The notes: a model not told the origin generated them from the letters alone. 64,000 nucleotides of DNA from Flavimarina sp. Hel_I_48 (GCF_000733945.1 NZ_JPOL01000002.1:258001-322000), one strand, 5' to 3'. Positions 44,593 through 54,767 are shown, counted from the first letter of the stretch. A program made the numbers and translations.

Positions 44593-46203
44593 ATGAAAGT
44601 TAAAAAAATTCGACTAAAAAATGGTTATAGAAGATTTCATGATCTGACTATTGATTTAGGTGATAATCCTCACAGAATAGTTGCACTTATTGGCCCAAAC
44701 GGTTGTGGCAAAAGCAGCGTTATGGATGGGATGCTATTCATTCACAATGCATATGGTTATATTGGTAGCAAAGGACCTAAAGACTACAGCTATCATTCTA
44801 TGAGTGGAACCCCCAATTACAACTGGGAAAATATATCACTTGAATTTGACCAAGGCTCATATCAAAGTGTAAGAGAATTGAAAGCTAAGGAGGGAAAAGA
44901 CAAAACATTGTTCTCTTTAAGAAGCCCCTATCGTTATAATAGTAATCTAAAAGTATCTCAATCACAGGCTACTTCAGAACTAAGACTGAATAACTATGGA
45001 GCTTCAACATCTTCCGATCTCGACGATAAAATGGAAGAAAATTATAGAAGGCTTTACATTAAATACAGAAAATATCTTAATCAAGCAGATTGTCGGCCAA
45101 GTGAAGCGAAAGCTAAGATAATTGGTGATCTCAACAGTTCAATAGGTAATTGTCTTGATTTAGAAATTGTAAGTATAGGAGATATAGAAGCTAACGAAGG
45201 AACTTTATATTTTACAAAATCCGATTATTCCTCTAATTTTGAATTTAATGTACTTTCCTCTGGTGAAAAGGAAGTAGTTGACATATTATTAGACTTATAT
45301 CTTCGAAAGGATGACTACAACGATTCCATTTTCTTGATTGATGAACCCGAACTTCACATTAATACTGCTATTCAAAAGAAGCTGCTGCTTGAAATTAACC
45401 AATTAATAGGACCCAACTGCCAGGTATGGGTTGCAACACATAGTGTAGGTTTTCTGCGAGCCCTTCAAGTAGATTTGAAAAATGAATGTCAGATTATTCA
45501 TTTTGAAGGTGATAGAAAATGGGCATCTGAAGCACAAATTTTGCACCCTATTACGAAAAGTCGCTATAATTGGAAAACCATTTTTGAAACCGCACTGGAT
45601 GACCTAACTGGATTAGTTAGTCCAAAACGAATAATATACTGCGAAGGGAAAGATAAACCTGGAAAGAATGGTGAAGAGAAAGGTTTTGATGCTAAAGTTT
45701 TTAACAACATTTTCGGTGAAAAGCACCACGACACATTATTTATCTCAAGTGGTGGAAACACAGAATTAGATCAACGTAGTGAAATAGCATTGGCTATTCT
45801 AACAAAAGTTTTTTCTAATATTGAAATTTGGGTGTTGAAAGATCGTGATGTGTCTTCGGGTAAACAAAACGATGAAAACGATAGGCAAGTTTATCTCAAA
45901 ACCAATTCTGAGAATTATCGTATTCTAAGAAGGTGGGAAATAGAGAATTATTTGTTTGACAAGGAAGTTTTGGAGAAATTCTGTTCGTTAAATAATCTGA
46001 CATTTAATGAAGATGAATATGATAGTTTTGTTAAGGATATAATCAATCAAAATGTAAAGGATGAAACTAATAGAATCAAAAATTTTTGTGGAGTTACAAC
46101 CAGTATCAACTCAGAAAAATTCAAGCTACAACTATCTGAAATAATTACGGCGGACATGGAAGTTTTTAAAGACTTTGAAGAATCAATTTTTGATCGAAAG
46201 TAA
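44593..46203 (+). CDS. SMC/ABC-type ATPase fused to a DUF4435/TOPRIM-like domain, candidate defence protein
   Basis: The 536-residue protein has Walker A GPNGCGKSS at 34-42, the ABC signature LSSGEKE near 220 and Walker B FLIDEPELH near 247-255, followed by an H-loop WVATHS. From about residue 345 a second domain begins with RIIYCEGKDK and continues with LFISSGGNTELDQRSE, EIWVLKDRDVSS and RRWEIENYLF, the pattern of DUF4435/OLD-type TOPRIM nucleases. The order resembles a fusion of the two PARIS-type proteins AriA and AriB, or a single-gene OLD-like system. Defence is inferred from domains and from the Gabija-like genes 1.4 kb away. Confidence 0.72.
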   Translation: MKVKKIRLKNGYRRFHDLTIDLGDNPHRIVALIGPNGCGKSSVMDGMLFIHNAYGYIGSKGPKDYSYHSMSGTPNYNWENISLEFDQGSYQSVRELKAKEGKDKTLFSLRSPYRYNSNLKVSQSQATSELRLNNYGASTSSDLDDKMEENYRRLYIKYRKYLNQADCRPSEAKAKIIGDLNSSIGNCLDLEIVSIGDIEANEGTLYFTKSDYSSNFEFNVLSSGEKEVVDILLDLYLRKDDYNDSIFLIDEPELHINTAIQKKLLLEINQLIGPNCQVWVATHSVGFLRALQVDLKNECQIIHFEGDRKWASEAQILHPITKSRYNWKTIFETALDDLTGLVSPKRIIYCEGKDKPGKNGEEKGFDAKVFNNIFGEKHHDTLFISSGGNTELDQRSEIALAILTKVFSNIEIWVLKDRDVSSGKQNDENDRQVYLKTNSENYRILRRWEIENYLFDKEVLEKFCSLNNLTFNEDEYDSFVKDIINQNVKDETNRIKNFCGVTTSINSEKFKLQLSEIITADMEVFKDFEESIFDRK

Positions 46204-46524
46204 GCAGCTGTGATTATATGTATAGCATATAACTGCACCTTGCGTAGCTACGACATCACAAATAACAAACTGCTAATCATTGTCAGTTCATTTATATTCA
46301 GCTATTGATAGGATTTAATTGGACAAAATGCCTTGGGAGGAAATATTTAATGACGTCAAAAACAAGTAAGGCGCAAAACACGACAGTATCCAATCTTTGT
46401 GTTTATTAATTTGGAGCAAAAAAACGCAGGTTTCTTTAGACTTTCAAATTAGGTGCTAACTCATCAGATATTCTGATTTTTTACAGTCAATTAAATAATC
46501 AATAAAATAGAGCTTGAGAGATTT
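46204..46524. repeat. Gap with an L-module start fragment
   Basis: Apart from TTGGAGCAAAAAAACGCAGG followed by TTTCTTTAGACTTTC (46411-46445), a left L fragment of the form also seen at 52293 and 54466, nothing recognisable is present. Confidence 0.5.
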
Positions 46525-47073
46525 CTATTTGTTCAAAAAGGTCAGATCAAAATAATTGTTATCTGGATCTTGACGGTCAATGTACAGCTCGGTCTTACCT
46601 TTAACCGCAAAATGTAATTTTAACTTAATCGGTTCCATATTAATATTTGATTTGAAACGGATGCGTTGATTGCGGTAGGGAATATCAAGTATTATGAGAT
46701 TATTATGCATCTGCACACGTTCATTTCTCTGGTTGTATCCACTGCCAACAGATACTTCCTGCATATAGCTATTGGTATGAATTTTTAATTCGTCCAAATT
46801 GATTATCAGTTTATCCCCTGTTTTCTTTAACCTATTAATTCGCTTGATATTTTCATCCCAGAGCTTCCTATCAGTTATTGTGATCCTTATCAAATATATT
46901 AAAAATGGTATGGTTAGAATTGCCCCAAACCCGGCAATATAAATATTTGACTTACCCGCCAAATGATATTTACCACGCCAGCCCATCCCTATTAAGAAAA
47001 TCGTGACCCCAAGAACTGTAGTTACAATAAAAATATTGTTCCATATTGTGAGGAGGATTTTTTTAAATTTCAT
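46525..47073 (-). CDS. Unidentified membrane protein, two membrane segments
   Basis: The 182-residue protein has membrane segments at about 12-30 (IFIVTTVLGVTIFLIGMG) and 43-63 (NIYIAGFGAILTIPFLIYLI), then a soluble beta-rich part (LIINLDELKIHTNSYMQEVS, NNLIILDIPYRNQRIRFKS). No family is recognised. It stands on the minus strand between an L fragment and a complete L module, so it is probably a cassette in reverse orientation. Confidence 0.55.
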   Translation of the reverse strand: MKFKKILLTIWNNIFIVTTVLGVTIFLIGMGWRGKYHLAGKSNIYIAGFGAILTIPFLIYLIRITITDRKLWDENIKRINRLKKTGDKLIINLDELKIHTNSYMQEVSVGSGYNQRNERVQMHNNLIILDIPYRNQRIRFKSNINMEPIKLKLHFAVKGKTELYIDRQDPDNNYFDLTFLNK

Positions 47074-47247
47074 TTTAAAGTATCAATTGTTGCAAAACTA
47101 ATATAATATCTAGAAAATAGTTTTCCTGCATCATTTTAAAACCTGATTATAAGCTTTCTCGAAAACGACCTTTCACCATTGGATTAGACAAATTAAAGTT
47201 TAGTTTTCGAGTGAATAAATATAATATTTATGTTAACAGAGGACTTT

Positions 47248-47556
47248 AGTATACTTAAAACCAGGATTGTTTGAACTATCCACCAGGCTCAAAAGAGGTT
47301 TTTTTAATCGTTTTCTCCAAAAAGCATTTTGCCCTTTCCTTCAGGTAGATCTTCTCAAGCTCCAAAAGTTCATTTTCGCATACCTATTATTGAACTTTTC
47401 AAGATTTCTAGCAGAGGGTTTATTTTAGGATTTCAGCTCCTCGTTTAAATGAACTTTCAAAAGGCAACTAATCTCGTATATTATCATTATAATCAAAATT
47501 CACTAAATTGTTCAGTATAATGGATAAAAGTAAATTTACTAATATCCATAAGTTAG
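47248..47556 (+). repeat. Array spacer copy 7: full L module plus S leader
   Basis: L spans 47248-47458 (AGTATACTTAAAACCAGG to TTTAAATGAACTTT). The S leader is a close match to that at 12614-12690. Its dyad is AGTAAATTTACT (47529-47540), and its tail AATATCCATAAGTTAGCTG lies 42 bases before the gajA start. Confidence 0.85.
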
Positions 47557-47597
47557 CTGTAAGCCTACAAACACAATGCAGATCGAACAACACTAAT

Positions 47598-49679
47598 ATG
47601 AAAATAAAAAAAATAGAAGTTGAAAATTTTCGATTACTGAAGACTTTCTCAATGGACCTTGAAAATGAACTTTCTCTTGTTACCGGGAAAAACAATACAG
47701 GAAAGACTTCTATTCTGTCAGTTCTTGATAAATTTATAAATGAGAAAAGTAAATTTTCTTATGATGATTTCAATATTGATTTTAAAAACGAGTTAGAAGG
47801 TTTAATCAAGTTGGCTGATGTTCCCGACGAATTCCTACCCAAAGGCATTAAACTGAAAATTTATATTGAATATAACGATACTGATGACTTATCTAATGTT
47901 AGCAGAGTATTGATGGATTTAGACCCTGATAATAATAATATTGTTTTAGGTTTTGAGTACACTGTAATCTATGATGATTTTTTAAAAATTAAAGCTGACT
48001 ACGGAGCCTTCGCAGCCAGTGAAAATGCCAAAAATGTTAAGAAGAAAGAATATAGGCCAAGGGAACTAAAAGATTTTTTAAAGCAAAACTTAGAAGTTTA
48101 CTTTAAAATTCATAAATTCTCTTTTGAGTACGATACTGCTACAAAAGAGATTACCGAAACTAAACCAATCGACCTTATTAGTGAAAATATTAATTTAAAA
48201 GATATTATCAGCTTCAAATACATAAGTGCAAGGAGAGACGTGACAAATAAGGAAAAGGAAAACACACTCTCAAAACAAACTTCTAGCCTTTATAAAAAGA
48301 AAGAAGATAGTAGCGATAAGACCCAAACTACAGAAGATTTCAAAGACCAGCTTTCGGAGACCGATAGTACCTTAAGCGACATCTACAAAGACTTGTTTAA
48401 AGATGTAATAAAAAAGGTACAGGATTTTGGTGGCATTAAGTTGAATGATACTGATATAGCAATTATTTCAACACTGCAACACCGAGAATTGCTTGAAGGG
48501 AATACTACAGTGGTGTACACTCACGATGACCATAAGTTACCAGAGCATTATAACGGTTTGGGTTATATGAATCTAATAAGTATGATTTTTGAAATTGAAA
48601 TTCTTGTACAGGATTTCAAAAAAGATAAAGACAAAAAGCCAGCAGATATTAATTTGCTTATTATAGAAGAACCGGAAGCTCATACCCATCCCCAAATGCA
48701 GTATGTCTTTATAAAAAATATAAAAAAACTGCTTGGAGAAGGCATCAAAAGAGATGATGGTATAAACAGACCATTACAGTACATAATCACAACGCATTCA
48801 TCTCACATTGTCGCAGATAGCGATTTCGATGATATTAAATATTTGAAAGCAATAACAAAGAATAATGTAACTGCGAAAAACCTGAAAGATTTAAGAACTC
48901 AATATGATGCTGTCCCAAAACAGTATCAATTCTTGAAGCAATATCTAACGATTAGTAGAGCTGAAATATTTTTTGCTGATAAAGCTGTTCTTATTGAGGG
49001 AGATACAGAAAGAATTTTGATACCAACTTTTATGCGAAAAGTTGATTTGGAAGAGGCTTCTCGTTTAGAAGCTGAAGGAAATGAAGATACCTTCTTACCG
49101 CTTTTATCGCAAAATATATCAATTATCGAAGTTGGGGCTTATTCTCAAATCTTTGAGAAGTTTATTGACTTCTTGGGTATTAAATCAGTGATATTAACAG
49201 ACATAGATTCTATAAAAGTAACAGGTCAAAATGCAACAGGGAAAGAAGAATGGGGAGCATACCCTGTAAGTGAGGGCACAAAAACAAGTAATTCAGCAAT
49301 TAATCATTTCTTGAATGCTGTAACTTGGGACGACTTAAAATCCTTACCTCTTGCTAATAGAACAATTACTGTCGGGAGTTCCACAGTTTGTATATGTTAC
49401 CAACAGGAAGAAAGCACCTATCACGCAAGAAGTTTTGAAGATGCTTTTATACACCTAAATAGAGCATTTGTAAAACGAAATAAAGATACTTTCCAAGGGA
49501 TAAAAAATACTATTGATTTTGATGATGATGCGAAAAGCCCTTATGTTTTAGCAGCGAATTGTGTTAAGAAGAAAACACATTTTGCTTTGGATATCTTATA
49601 CCACAGTGATGAAAAATTCAGTAATTGGAATATTCCTGCTTACATTAAAAATGGTTTGTTATGGTTGAAGGACGATTAA
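47598..49679 (+). CDS. gajA: Gabija-like GajA: OLD-family ATPase/TOPRIM nuclease
   Basis: The ATG at 47598 (MKIKKIEVENFRLLKTFSMD) is chosen because it begins the ATPase fold exactly; an upstream in-frame start would run through the S leader. Of 693 residues, the N-terminal ATPase has Walker A GKNNTGKTS (30-38), Walker B LLIIEEPEAHTHPQMQ and TTHSSHI. The C-terminal TOPRIM domain has AVLIEGDTERILIP (about 463-476) and LTDIDSI. OLD nucleases followed by a UvrD-like helicase gene define Gabija anti-phage systems. It overlaps gajB by 19 bases. It is a two-gene cassette behind a complete spacer. Confidence 0.85.
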   Translation: MKIKKIEVENFRLLKTFSMDLENELSLVTGKNNTGKTSILSVLDKFINEKSKFSYDDFNIDFKNELEGLIKLADVPDEFLPKGIKLKIYIEYNDTDDLSNVSRVLMDLDPDNNNIVLGFEYTVIYDDFLKIKADYGAFAASENAKNVKKKEYRPRELKDFLKQNLEVYFKIHKFSFEYDTATKEITETKPIDLISENINLKDIISFKYISARRDVTNKEKENTLSKQTSSLYKKKEDSSDKTQTTEDFKDQLSETDSTLSDIYKDLFKDVIKKVQDFGGIKLNDTDIAIISTLQHRELLEGNTTVVYTHDDHKLPEHYNGLGYMNLISMIFEIEILVQDFKKDKDKKPADINLLIIEEPEAHTHPQMQYVFIKNIKKLLGEGIKRDDGINRPLQYIITTHSSHIVADSDFDDIKYLKAITKNNVTAKNLKDLRTQYDAVPKQYQFLKQYLTISRAEIFFADKAVLIEGDTERILIPTFMRKVDLEEASRLEAEGNEDTFLPLLSQNISIIEVGAYSQIFEKFIDFLGIKSVILTDIDSIKVTGQNATGKEEWGAYPVSEGTKTSNSAINHFLNAVTWDDLKSLPLANRTITVGSSTVCICYQQEESTYHARSFEDAFIHLNRAFVKRNKDTFQGIKNTIDFDDDAKSPYVLAANCVKKKTHFALDILYHSDEKFSNWNIPAYIKNGLLWLKDD

Positions 49680-51594
49680 ATTTAGAACCAGAAGTACAGG
49701 AAATTTTTCAATCTATTGATAATAGCAGAAACTTTCTATTGAGCGGAGGTGCAGGCAGTGGAAAAACCTATTCATTAGTGAATGTAATTCGACAAGCAAT
49801 AGTTGAAAATTCAACAGCTAAGGTTGCTTGTATGACATATACTAATGCAGCTGTTAAAGAAATTGAAGAAAGAGTAAATCACAAAAATCTTAATGTATCT
49901 ACGATACACGATTTCTTATGGGATAACATTAAACACTTTCAAAAAGAGCTTAAAGAAGCACTTATTTCCTTATCGAATAATGAGGAAATAACCAAAATTT
50001 CTATTGAAGAAGTCAATCCCGTTCCGGATAATTATTATTCCATTTTACCTGATGGTGTACAGTACAAAGAGTTTGTTAGAATACGTGAAGGAATTATATC
50101 TCACGATGAATTACTTATAGTAGCAAACTATCTCTTTGAAAAGTATCCCAAACTTAGCAGCATCGTAAAAGATAAATACAAATTCTTTTTTATTGATGAA
50201 TACCAGGATACAAGTAAAGCTGTCGTAGAAACATTTCTTACACATTTTAAGAGAAGTGAAAGAAAAAATATCATAGGCTTTTTTGGAGATGCTATGCAAT
50301 CAATTTATGAAGATGGCATTGGTAACTTAGACGATTATAAGGGAGATGATGCAGAACAAGTAAACGAAATTCCAAAAAAACAAAATAGAAGAAATCCCAA
50401 ACTTGTTATTGATTTGGCGAACAAACTTCGTACTGATGCTATAACTCAAGAACCATCTACCGACCCGAAAGCTCCCAATATGGATAATGGAGTAATAAAG
50501 CCAGGTACTGTTTTGTTTCTGCATTCCACTGATGCAAATATTAATAAGGTTGAAGCATTTTTAACAGCAAATTACGCCTGGGATTTTAATAATTCAAAGG
50601 AAACTAAGGAACTTAATCTCACTCACAATTTAATAGCAGGCAAGCAGGTTTTAGAAACCTGATGGATATTTATGATGATGACCCTGTCATTGGTTTGAAA
50701 ACGGATATCCTTAATAAAATTAAGGATAATAAGAAAAATAATAGACCTAAAATTGAAATTAATGAAGATGATACTTTCGATACTGTTGTAGATAAGTTCG
50801 AACTAAAAAATAGACAAAGAGTCCTGAAGAAAGATATTTTATTGGCAGATCCTATAAAAGCAGAATTGTACAATCAGCTAAAGGATAAACCATTCTCTGA
50901 AGTAAGAAAAATCTATTTAAATAAAGATGCCCTAATTGATGATAAAAAACAAGACGAAGATGATGAAAATAGGAAAGGCTCTAAAAGAGATAATCTCATT
51001 AAACATCTATTCAAAATCCAGAAAAATATCTCTCTCTATCAGAACAAAAAATATAATGAATTTTTGAGAGTAACCGATTATAGGTATAGAATAATAAGTA
51101 TCGCAAGTAAAAAAGCCTTAAAGGAAAACATCGAAATTCTTGTGAACGTTGGAGATAATACAATTGAACAAGTCATTAATGATGCAAACGAAAAGGGGAT
51201 TTGTTTGATTGATGATAAGCTAATTGCTTTTAAAGAGAATAAGGAGTATTTATATAAGCGAGTGAAGAATGTTAAGTTTAGTGAATTTCAAAAACTATAT
51301 GGATACCTTGAAGGACAAACACCATTTTCAACGCAACACAAAATCAAGGGTGCAGAATTCGACAATGTCTTAGTAGTACTTGATAATGGCGGTTGGAACA
51401 ATTATAATTTTGAAAATCTTTTCTTAGAAACAGGCTCGGCAAGCGTATTGGCTAGAACGCAAAAGATATTTTATGTTTGTTGTACAAGGGCTAAGGAAAA
51501 TTTGGCAGTTTTCTTTTATAATCCTGATGCACAAGTAATAGCAAAAGCTAAGGGGTGGTTTGGTGAAGATAGCGTCATAGATATTGATAAATAA
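49661..51594 (+). pseudogene. gajB: Gabija-like GajB: UvrD-family helicase, split by a frameshift near 50643
   Basis: The first part (333 codons) has Walker A GGAGSGKTYS, FFIDEYQDTS and KQNRRNPKLVIDLANKLR, and ends at TGA 50660-50662. The second part (from 50662) has HKIKGAEFDNVLVVLDNGG and VCCTRAKENLAVFF, the C-terminal helicase motifs. Around 50640 the first frame reads HNLIAGKQVLET and stops, while the next frame reads QAGFRNLMDIYD. Adding one A (to GGCAAAGCAGG) would give a continuous HNLIAGKAGFRNLMDIYD. So one base has been lost, either in the genome or in sequencing. If real, the helicase and probably the whole system are inactive. Confidence 0.8.
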
Positions 51595-51603
51595 GGCCTA
51601 CAG

Positions 51604-51704
51604 CTAATCGAGCAGGAGGCCGTGAGCGATAAGACCACGGTGCTCCCCTCACCACCGTACATACGGGTCTGGTATACGGCGGTTCGTAAATCATCACACC
51701 AAAG
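51604..51704 (-). mobile_element. Group II intron 3'-end remnant (domains V and VI)
   Basis: On the minus strand GAACCGCCGTATACCAGACC followed by CGTATGTACGGTGGTG folds as domain V (ACCGCCGTA pairs with TACGGTGGT, with a bulge TG). A domain VI hairpin follows (GCACCGTGG, CTCACGGC) and the end CTGCTCGATTAGC. No reverse transcriptase remains. The intron end lies 10 bases behind the gajB stop codon, and the 5' side is cut by a solo IS3-type end at 51705. Confidence 0.72.
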
Positions 51705-51722
51705 TGTAGGCTTCCCCAAAAA
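51705..51722. mobile_element. Solo IS3-type end
   Basis: TGTAGGCTTCCCCAAAAA matches the left end of the complete IS at 56366 for about 16 bases and then stops matching. It marks where an IS copy was lost or where two copies recombined. Confidence 0.55.
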
Positions 51723-51798
51723 GTTAATGGAGAACTTTTAAAAAATGATCTATCAATACTGAATTGTAAATGACAACACTTAAATTTAAAATAAAAAA

Positions 51799-52230
51799 AT
51801 GAGCTACAGTAAATTTAATCTAGAAATTCTTGAAAATCTTGTAAATACGCAATACGGAGATTATGGTGGATTGGTTCAAGTTGACCGAAGTGATTCATAC
51901 GATTTTAATGAGTTATGCGAAGAAAAAGGCGTGAATATGGAAAAATATTTCTTAGTTGGAATTCATTTTGGTTCAAGTTCTCTTAAAAATGTTAGTAGTG
52001 ATAATTCATTTTATTGCTTTGCTCTTCTTTTAGATAAGAAAAAATATGGATCATCTTTTGATGAAATATCAAAATATTTAGAAGAAAATCAAAATGTGGC
52101 GGACATTAAATCAGTTAACTTTAAAATTAATTTTGCCGATCTTGCAAAATGTATGAAACGATTTAATGCCGGTTTTGTTTCATCAATTACAAATCATATC
52201 GACGTTTATAATATCCAAGAGGAATTATAA
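51799..52230 (+). CDS. Unidentified small cargo protein
   Basis: The 143-residue soluble protein has no signal peptide. It mixes helices and strands: FNLEILENLVNTQYGDYGGL, YFLVGIHFGSSSLKNVSS and SVNFKINFADLAKCMKRFNA. The size and style resemble immunity or antitoxin proteins, but no family is recognised. It lies between intron/IS debris and a degenerate L copy. Confidence 0.5.
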   Translation: MSYSKFNLEILENLVNTQYGDYGGLVQVDRSDSYDFNELCEEKGVNMEKYFLVGIHFGSSSLKNVSSDNSFYCFALLLDKKKYGSSFDEISKYLEENQNVADIKSVNFKINFADLAKCMKRFNAGFVSSITNHIDVYNIQEEL

Positions 52231-52292
52231 AAACCTTGCACAACATAAAACTCAGACCATATAAATTGTATTTCAATCTAATTAGCTATTAA

Positions 52293-52400
52293 TTTGGAGC
52301 AAAAATTCCCACCATTTTTTTAACTTTCAGTTATAGTTATAGGAGGCTTTTCATTTGAGTTATATTTAATCGTTTTCCACCAAATGCATATTGCTTTTAA
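52293..52400 (+). repeat. Degenerate L module
   Basis: TTTGGAGCAAAAATTCCCAC resembles an L start, and TTTAATCGTTTTCCACCAAA followed by TGCATATTGC matches the middle of L (also seen at 23585). The 3' half of L and the S leader are missing. The short-chain dehydrogenase gene follows with an ordinary promoter-length gap. Confidence 0.55.
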
Positions 52401-52577
52401 ATCATGCCCACTTCCCATACGGTGTTCTAATTAAGAGTAGTTTACACTTCACCATTAGAATTAGATAGTCTTAAATTAATCTTTGTTTCAGTTACAAAGA
52501 GCATTGATTCGGCTACATCAAAATATTATATTCTGACCAATTTTGCTTTGTAATAATCATTCATTAAACAATAAAAA

Positions 52578-53417
52578 ATGGACACAAAAAAAGTTTGGTT
52601 CGTCACAGGAGCTTCTAAAGGTTTAGGGTTGGCATTGGTAAACAAACTGTTGGCAGAAGGCTATTCCGTAGCAGCAACATCAAGAAATAGTACTGCTCTT
52701 CATGAGGCAATAAGTGAAGAGAGTGCATCTTTTCTTCCAATAGAGGTAGATTTGGTAAACGAAAATTCTGTTGCTGCCGCAGTTTCAAAAACGATCGAGA
52801 AATTCGGGAAATTAGATGTGGTGGTGAACAATGCAGGATACGGCCAACTGGGAACACTGGAGGAGACTACCGATTTGGAAAGCCGGCAGAATTTTGATGC
52901 TAACGTTTTCGGTTCATTGAATGTAATCAGAAACGCAATGCCTCATTTAAGAGCTCAAAAAAGCGGTTCAATAATCAATATCTCCTCAATAGCAGGAATG
53001 ACAGGGGATTTTGCAGGTTGGGGCATCTATTGCGCCAGCAAATTTGCCGTTGTTGGTTTCACAGAATCACTGGCGGCCGAAGTGAAGGAGTTCGGAGTTC
53101 ATGCAACTGTAGTTTACCCTGGTTATTTTCGTACAGATTTCTTAACTAGTGGTTCTCTTAGAACTCCAAAAAATGAAATTGCTTCTTACACTGCGGCAAG
53201 GCAACTTCAAACTACACACGAAAAAGATATCCACGGAAATCAACCCGGCGACCCTGAAAAAGCAGCCTGGGCATTGTTGGAACTGGTGAATATGGAAAAT
53301 CCTCCGGTTAATTTGGTTTTGGGTTCTGATGCCTTTAAAATTGCTGTAGATAAATTGAGCAAACTAAAGGATCAAATTTCTGGTTTTAAAGCTTTAAGTA
53401 CATCTACCGATTATTAA
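52578..53417 (+). CDS. Short-chain dehydrogenase/reductase
   Basis: The 279-residue protein has the Rossmann motif TGASKGLG at 10-17, NNAGYG, SSIAG and the catalytic YCASK at about 151-155. The pattern matches classical SDRs that use NADP(H). The substrate is unknown. The AraC regulator gene follows after 47 bases, so the pair mirrors the aldo/keto reductase + AraC pair at 7609-9529. Confidence 0.93.
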   Translation: MDTKKVWFVTGASKGLGLALVNKLLAEGYSVAATSRNSTALHEAISEESASFLPIEVDLVNENSVAAAVSKTIEKFGKLDVVVNNAGYGQLGTLEETTDLESRQNFDANVFGSLNVIRNAMPHLRAQKSGSIINISSIAGMTGDFAGWGIYCASKFAVVGFTESLAAEVKEFGVHATVVYPGYFRTDFLTSGSLRTPKNEIASYTAARQLQTTHEKDIHGNQPGDPEKAAWALLELVNMENPPVNLVLGSDAFKIAVDKLSKLKDQISGFKALSTSTDY

Positions 53418-53464
53418 TTTTGAAAGGGCAGCAGCAAAACTGTTGCCCTTAATTTTTAGGTTTT

Positions 53465-54382
53465 ATGACCAACAGGAAATTATATACGATCGAGACCATC
53501 TCTGAATTTCACAGAATTACAGGATTGCCAAAACCACAACACCCGTTGATTAGCCTAATTGATTATTCTTTAGTCGACTATCAGATTGAGGAATCGGAAA
53601 TCACTTGGGTTCAGGATCTGTATTTTATGGGGTTCAAGAGAGATATTCAGGGTAAATTTCATTACGGTCAAAGTCACTATGATTTTGATGAAGGATTGAT
53701 GTCCTTTATTGCACCACGGCAATTGGTAAAATTAAATATCAGTAAGTCCGAAAAAAGACCTTCCGGGTATATTCTGGCCTTTCATCCCGATTTTATCTGG
53801 AATACACCCTTGTCCAAAATCATAAATGACTATAAATTTTTTGGTTATGACGTGAACGAGGCTTTATTTGTTTCCGAAAAAGAAGAAGAGATCTTAATTG
53901 AACTTTTTAAAGGCATTGAAAAGGAATATCAATCAGGAATTGATCAATTTACCCAGAATATCATCATCGCACAGATTGGGGTTATTTTAAATTATTGTGA
54001 ACGATTTTACCAACGTCAATTCATTACCAGGAAAAAAAGCAATCATCAGGTTTTAGATAAATTAGAATACATCCTGGAAGATTATTTTAATGACGACAAT
54101 ACAATCAACAAAGGATTGCCAACTGCCCATTTTATCGCTGAAACTCTAAATGTTTCTCCCAATTATTTGGGCGGTCTATTAAAGTCGCTCACAGGGCAAA
54201 CCACACAACAACATATACATAACAAATTGATTGAAAAAGCGAAGGAGAAACTATCAACTACAGCGTTGTCCGTGAGTGAAATTGCGTACGGATTGGGATT
54301 TGAACATTCACAATCATTCAGCAAACTTTTCAAGACAAAAACTAGCCTTTCCCCGGTAGAATTCAGACAGTCTTTTAATTAG
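53465..54382 (+). CDS. AraC-family transcriptional regulator
   Basis: The 305-residue protein has a cupin-like N-terminal half and a C-terminal AraC domain with HFIAETLNVSPNYLGGLL and VSEIAYGLGFEHSQSFSKLF, ending SPVEFRQSFN. It is paralogous to the regulator at 7609-8505 along its length. It is likely to control the upstream SDR gene. Confidence 0.92.
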   Translation: MTNRKLYTIETISEFHRITGLPKPQHPLISLIDYSLVDYQIEESEITWVQDLYFMGFKRDIQGKFHYGQSHYDFDEGLMSFIAPRQLVKLNISKSEKRPSGYILAFHPDFIWNTPLSKIINDYKFFGYDVNEALFVSEKEEEILIELFKGIEKEYQSGIDQFTQNIIIAQIGVILNYCERFYQRQFITRKKSNHQVLDKLEYILEDYFNDDNTINKGLPTAHFIAETLNVSPNYLGGLLKSLTGQTTQQHIHNKLIEKAKEKLSTTALSVSEIAYGLGFEHSQSFSKLFKTKTSLSPVEFRQSFN

Positions 54383-54465
54383 AATAATGTCTGCAAACAG
54401 TTTCAGTACATATCAGAAAGATGTTAATATTTAATAAGATGTGCTCCAATTCAAATTCTTCTTAG

Positions 54466-54767
54466 TTGGAGCAAAAAAACCCAGGTTTTCTTGAACTATC
54501 CACCAGGCTTAAAAGAGGTTTTTTTAATCATTTTCCACCAAAAGCATTAAGCTTCTACTTTAAGTAAATTTCCTGAATCCCCACCCAAAGTTCATTTTCC
54601 GATACCTATTATTGAACATTTCAAGATTTCCAGCAGAGGGTTTATTTTAGGATTTCTGACTCTCCTTTAAATGAACTTTTAAATAGATATTGACCTAGTC
54701 TGACATTTCTACAAACGAAAACCTTTAACTGGTAAGGATATAAGAGTAACTTTACTCTTATATCTTT
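54466..54767 (+). repeat. Array spacer copy 8: full L module plus S leader
   Basis: The L module (TTGGAGCAAAAAAACCCAGG to CCTTTAAATGAACTTTT, 54466-54680) is among the cleanest. The S leader has a 16-pair hairpin (54734-54767) with AAGGATATAAGAGTAA on the 5' arm, loop CT and one G-T wobble on the 3' arm. Its stem resembles that of copy 1. The gene at 54784 follows. Confidence 0.85.

Noticed and set aside
47508..47597. An N-terminal extension of GajA
   Set aside because: The extra 30 codons run through the S leader and do not belong to the ATPase fold, which begins cleanly at 47598.
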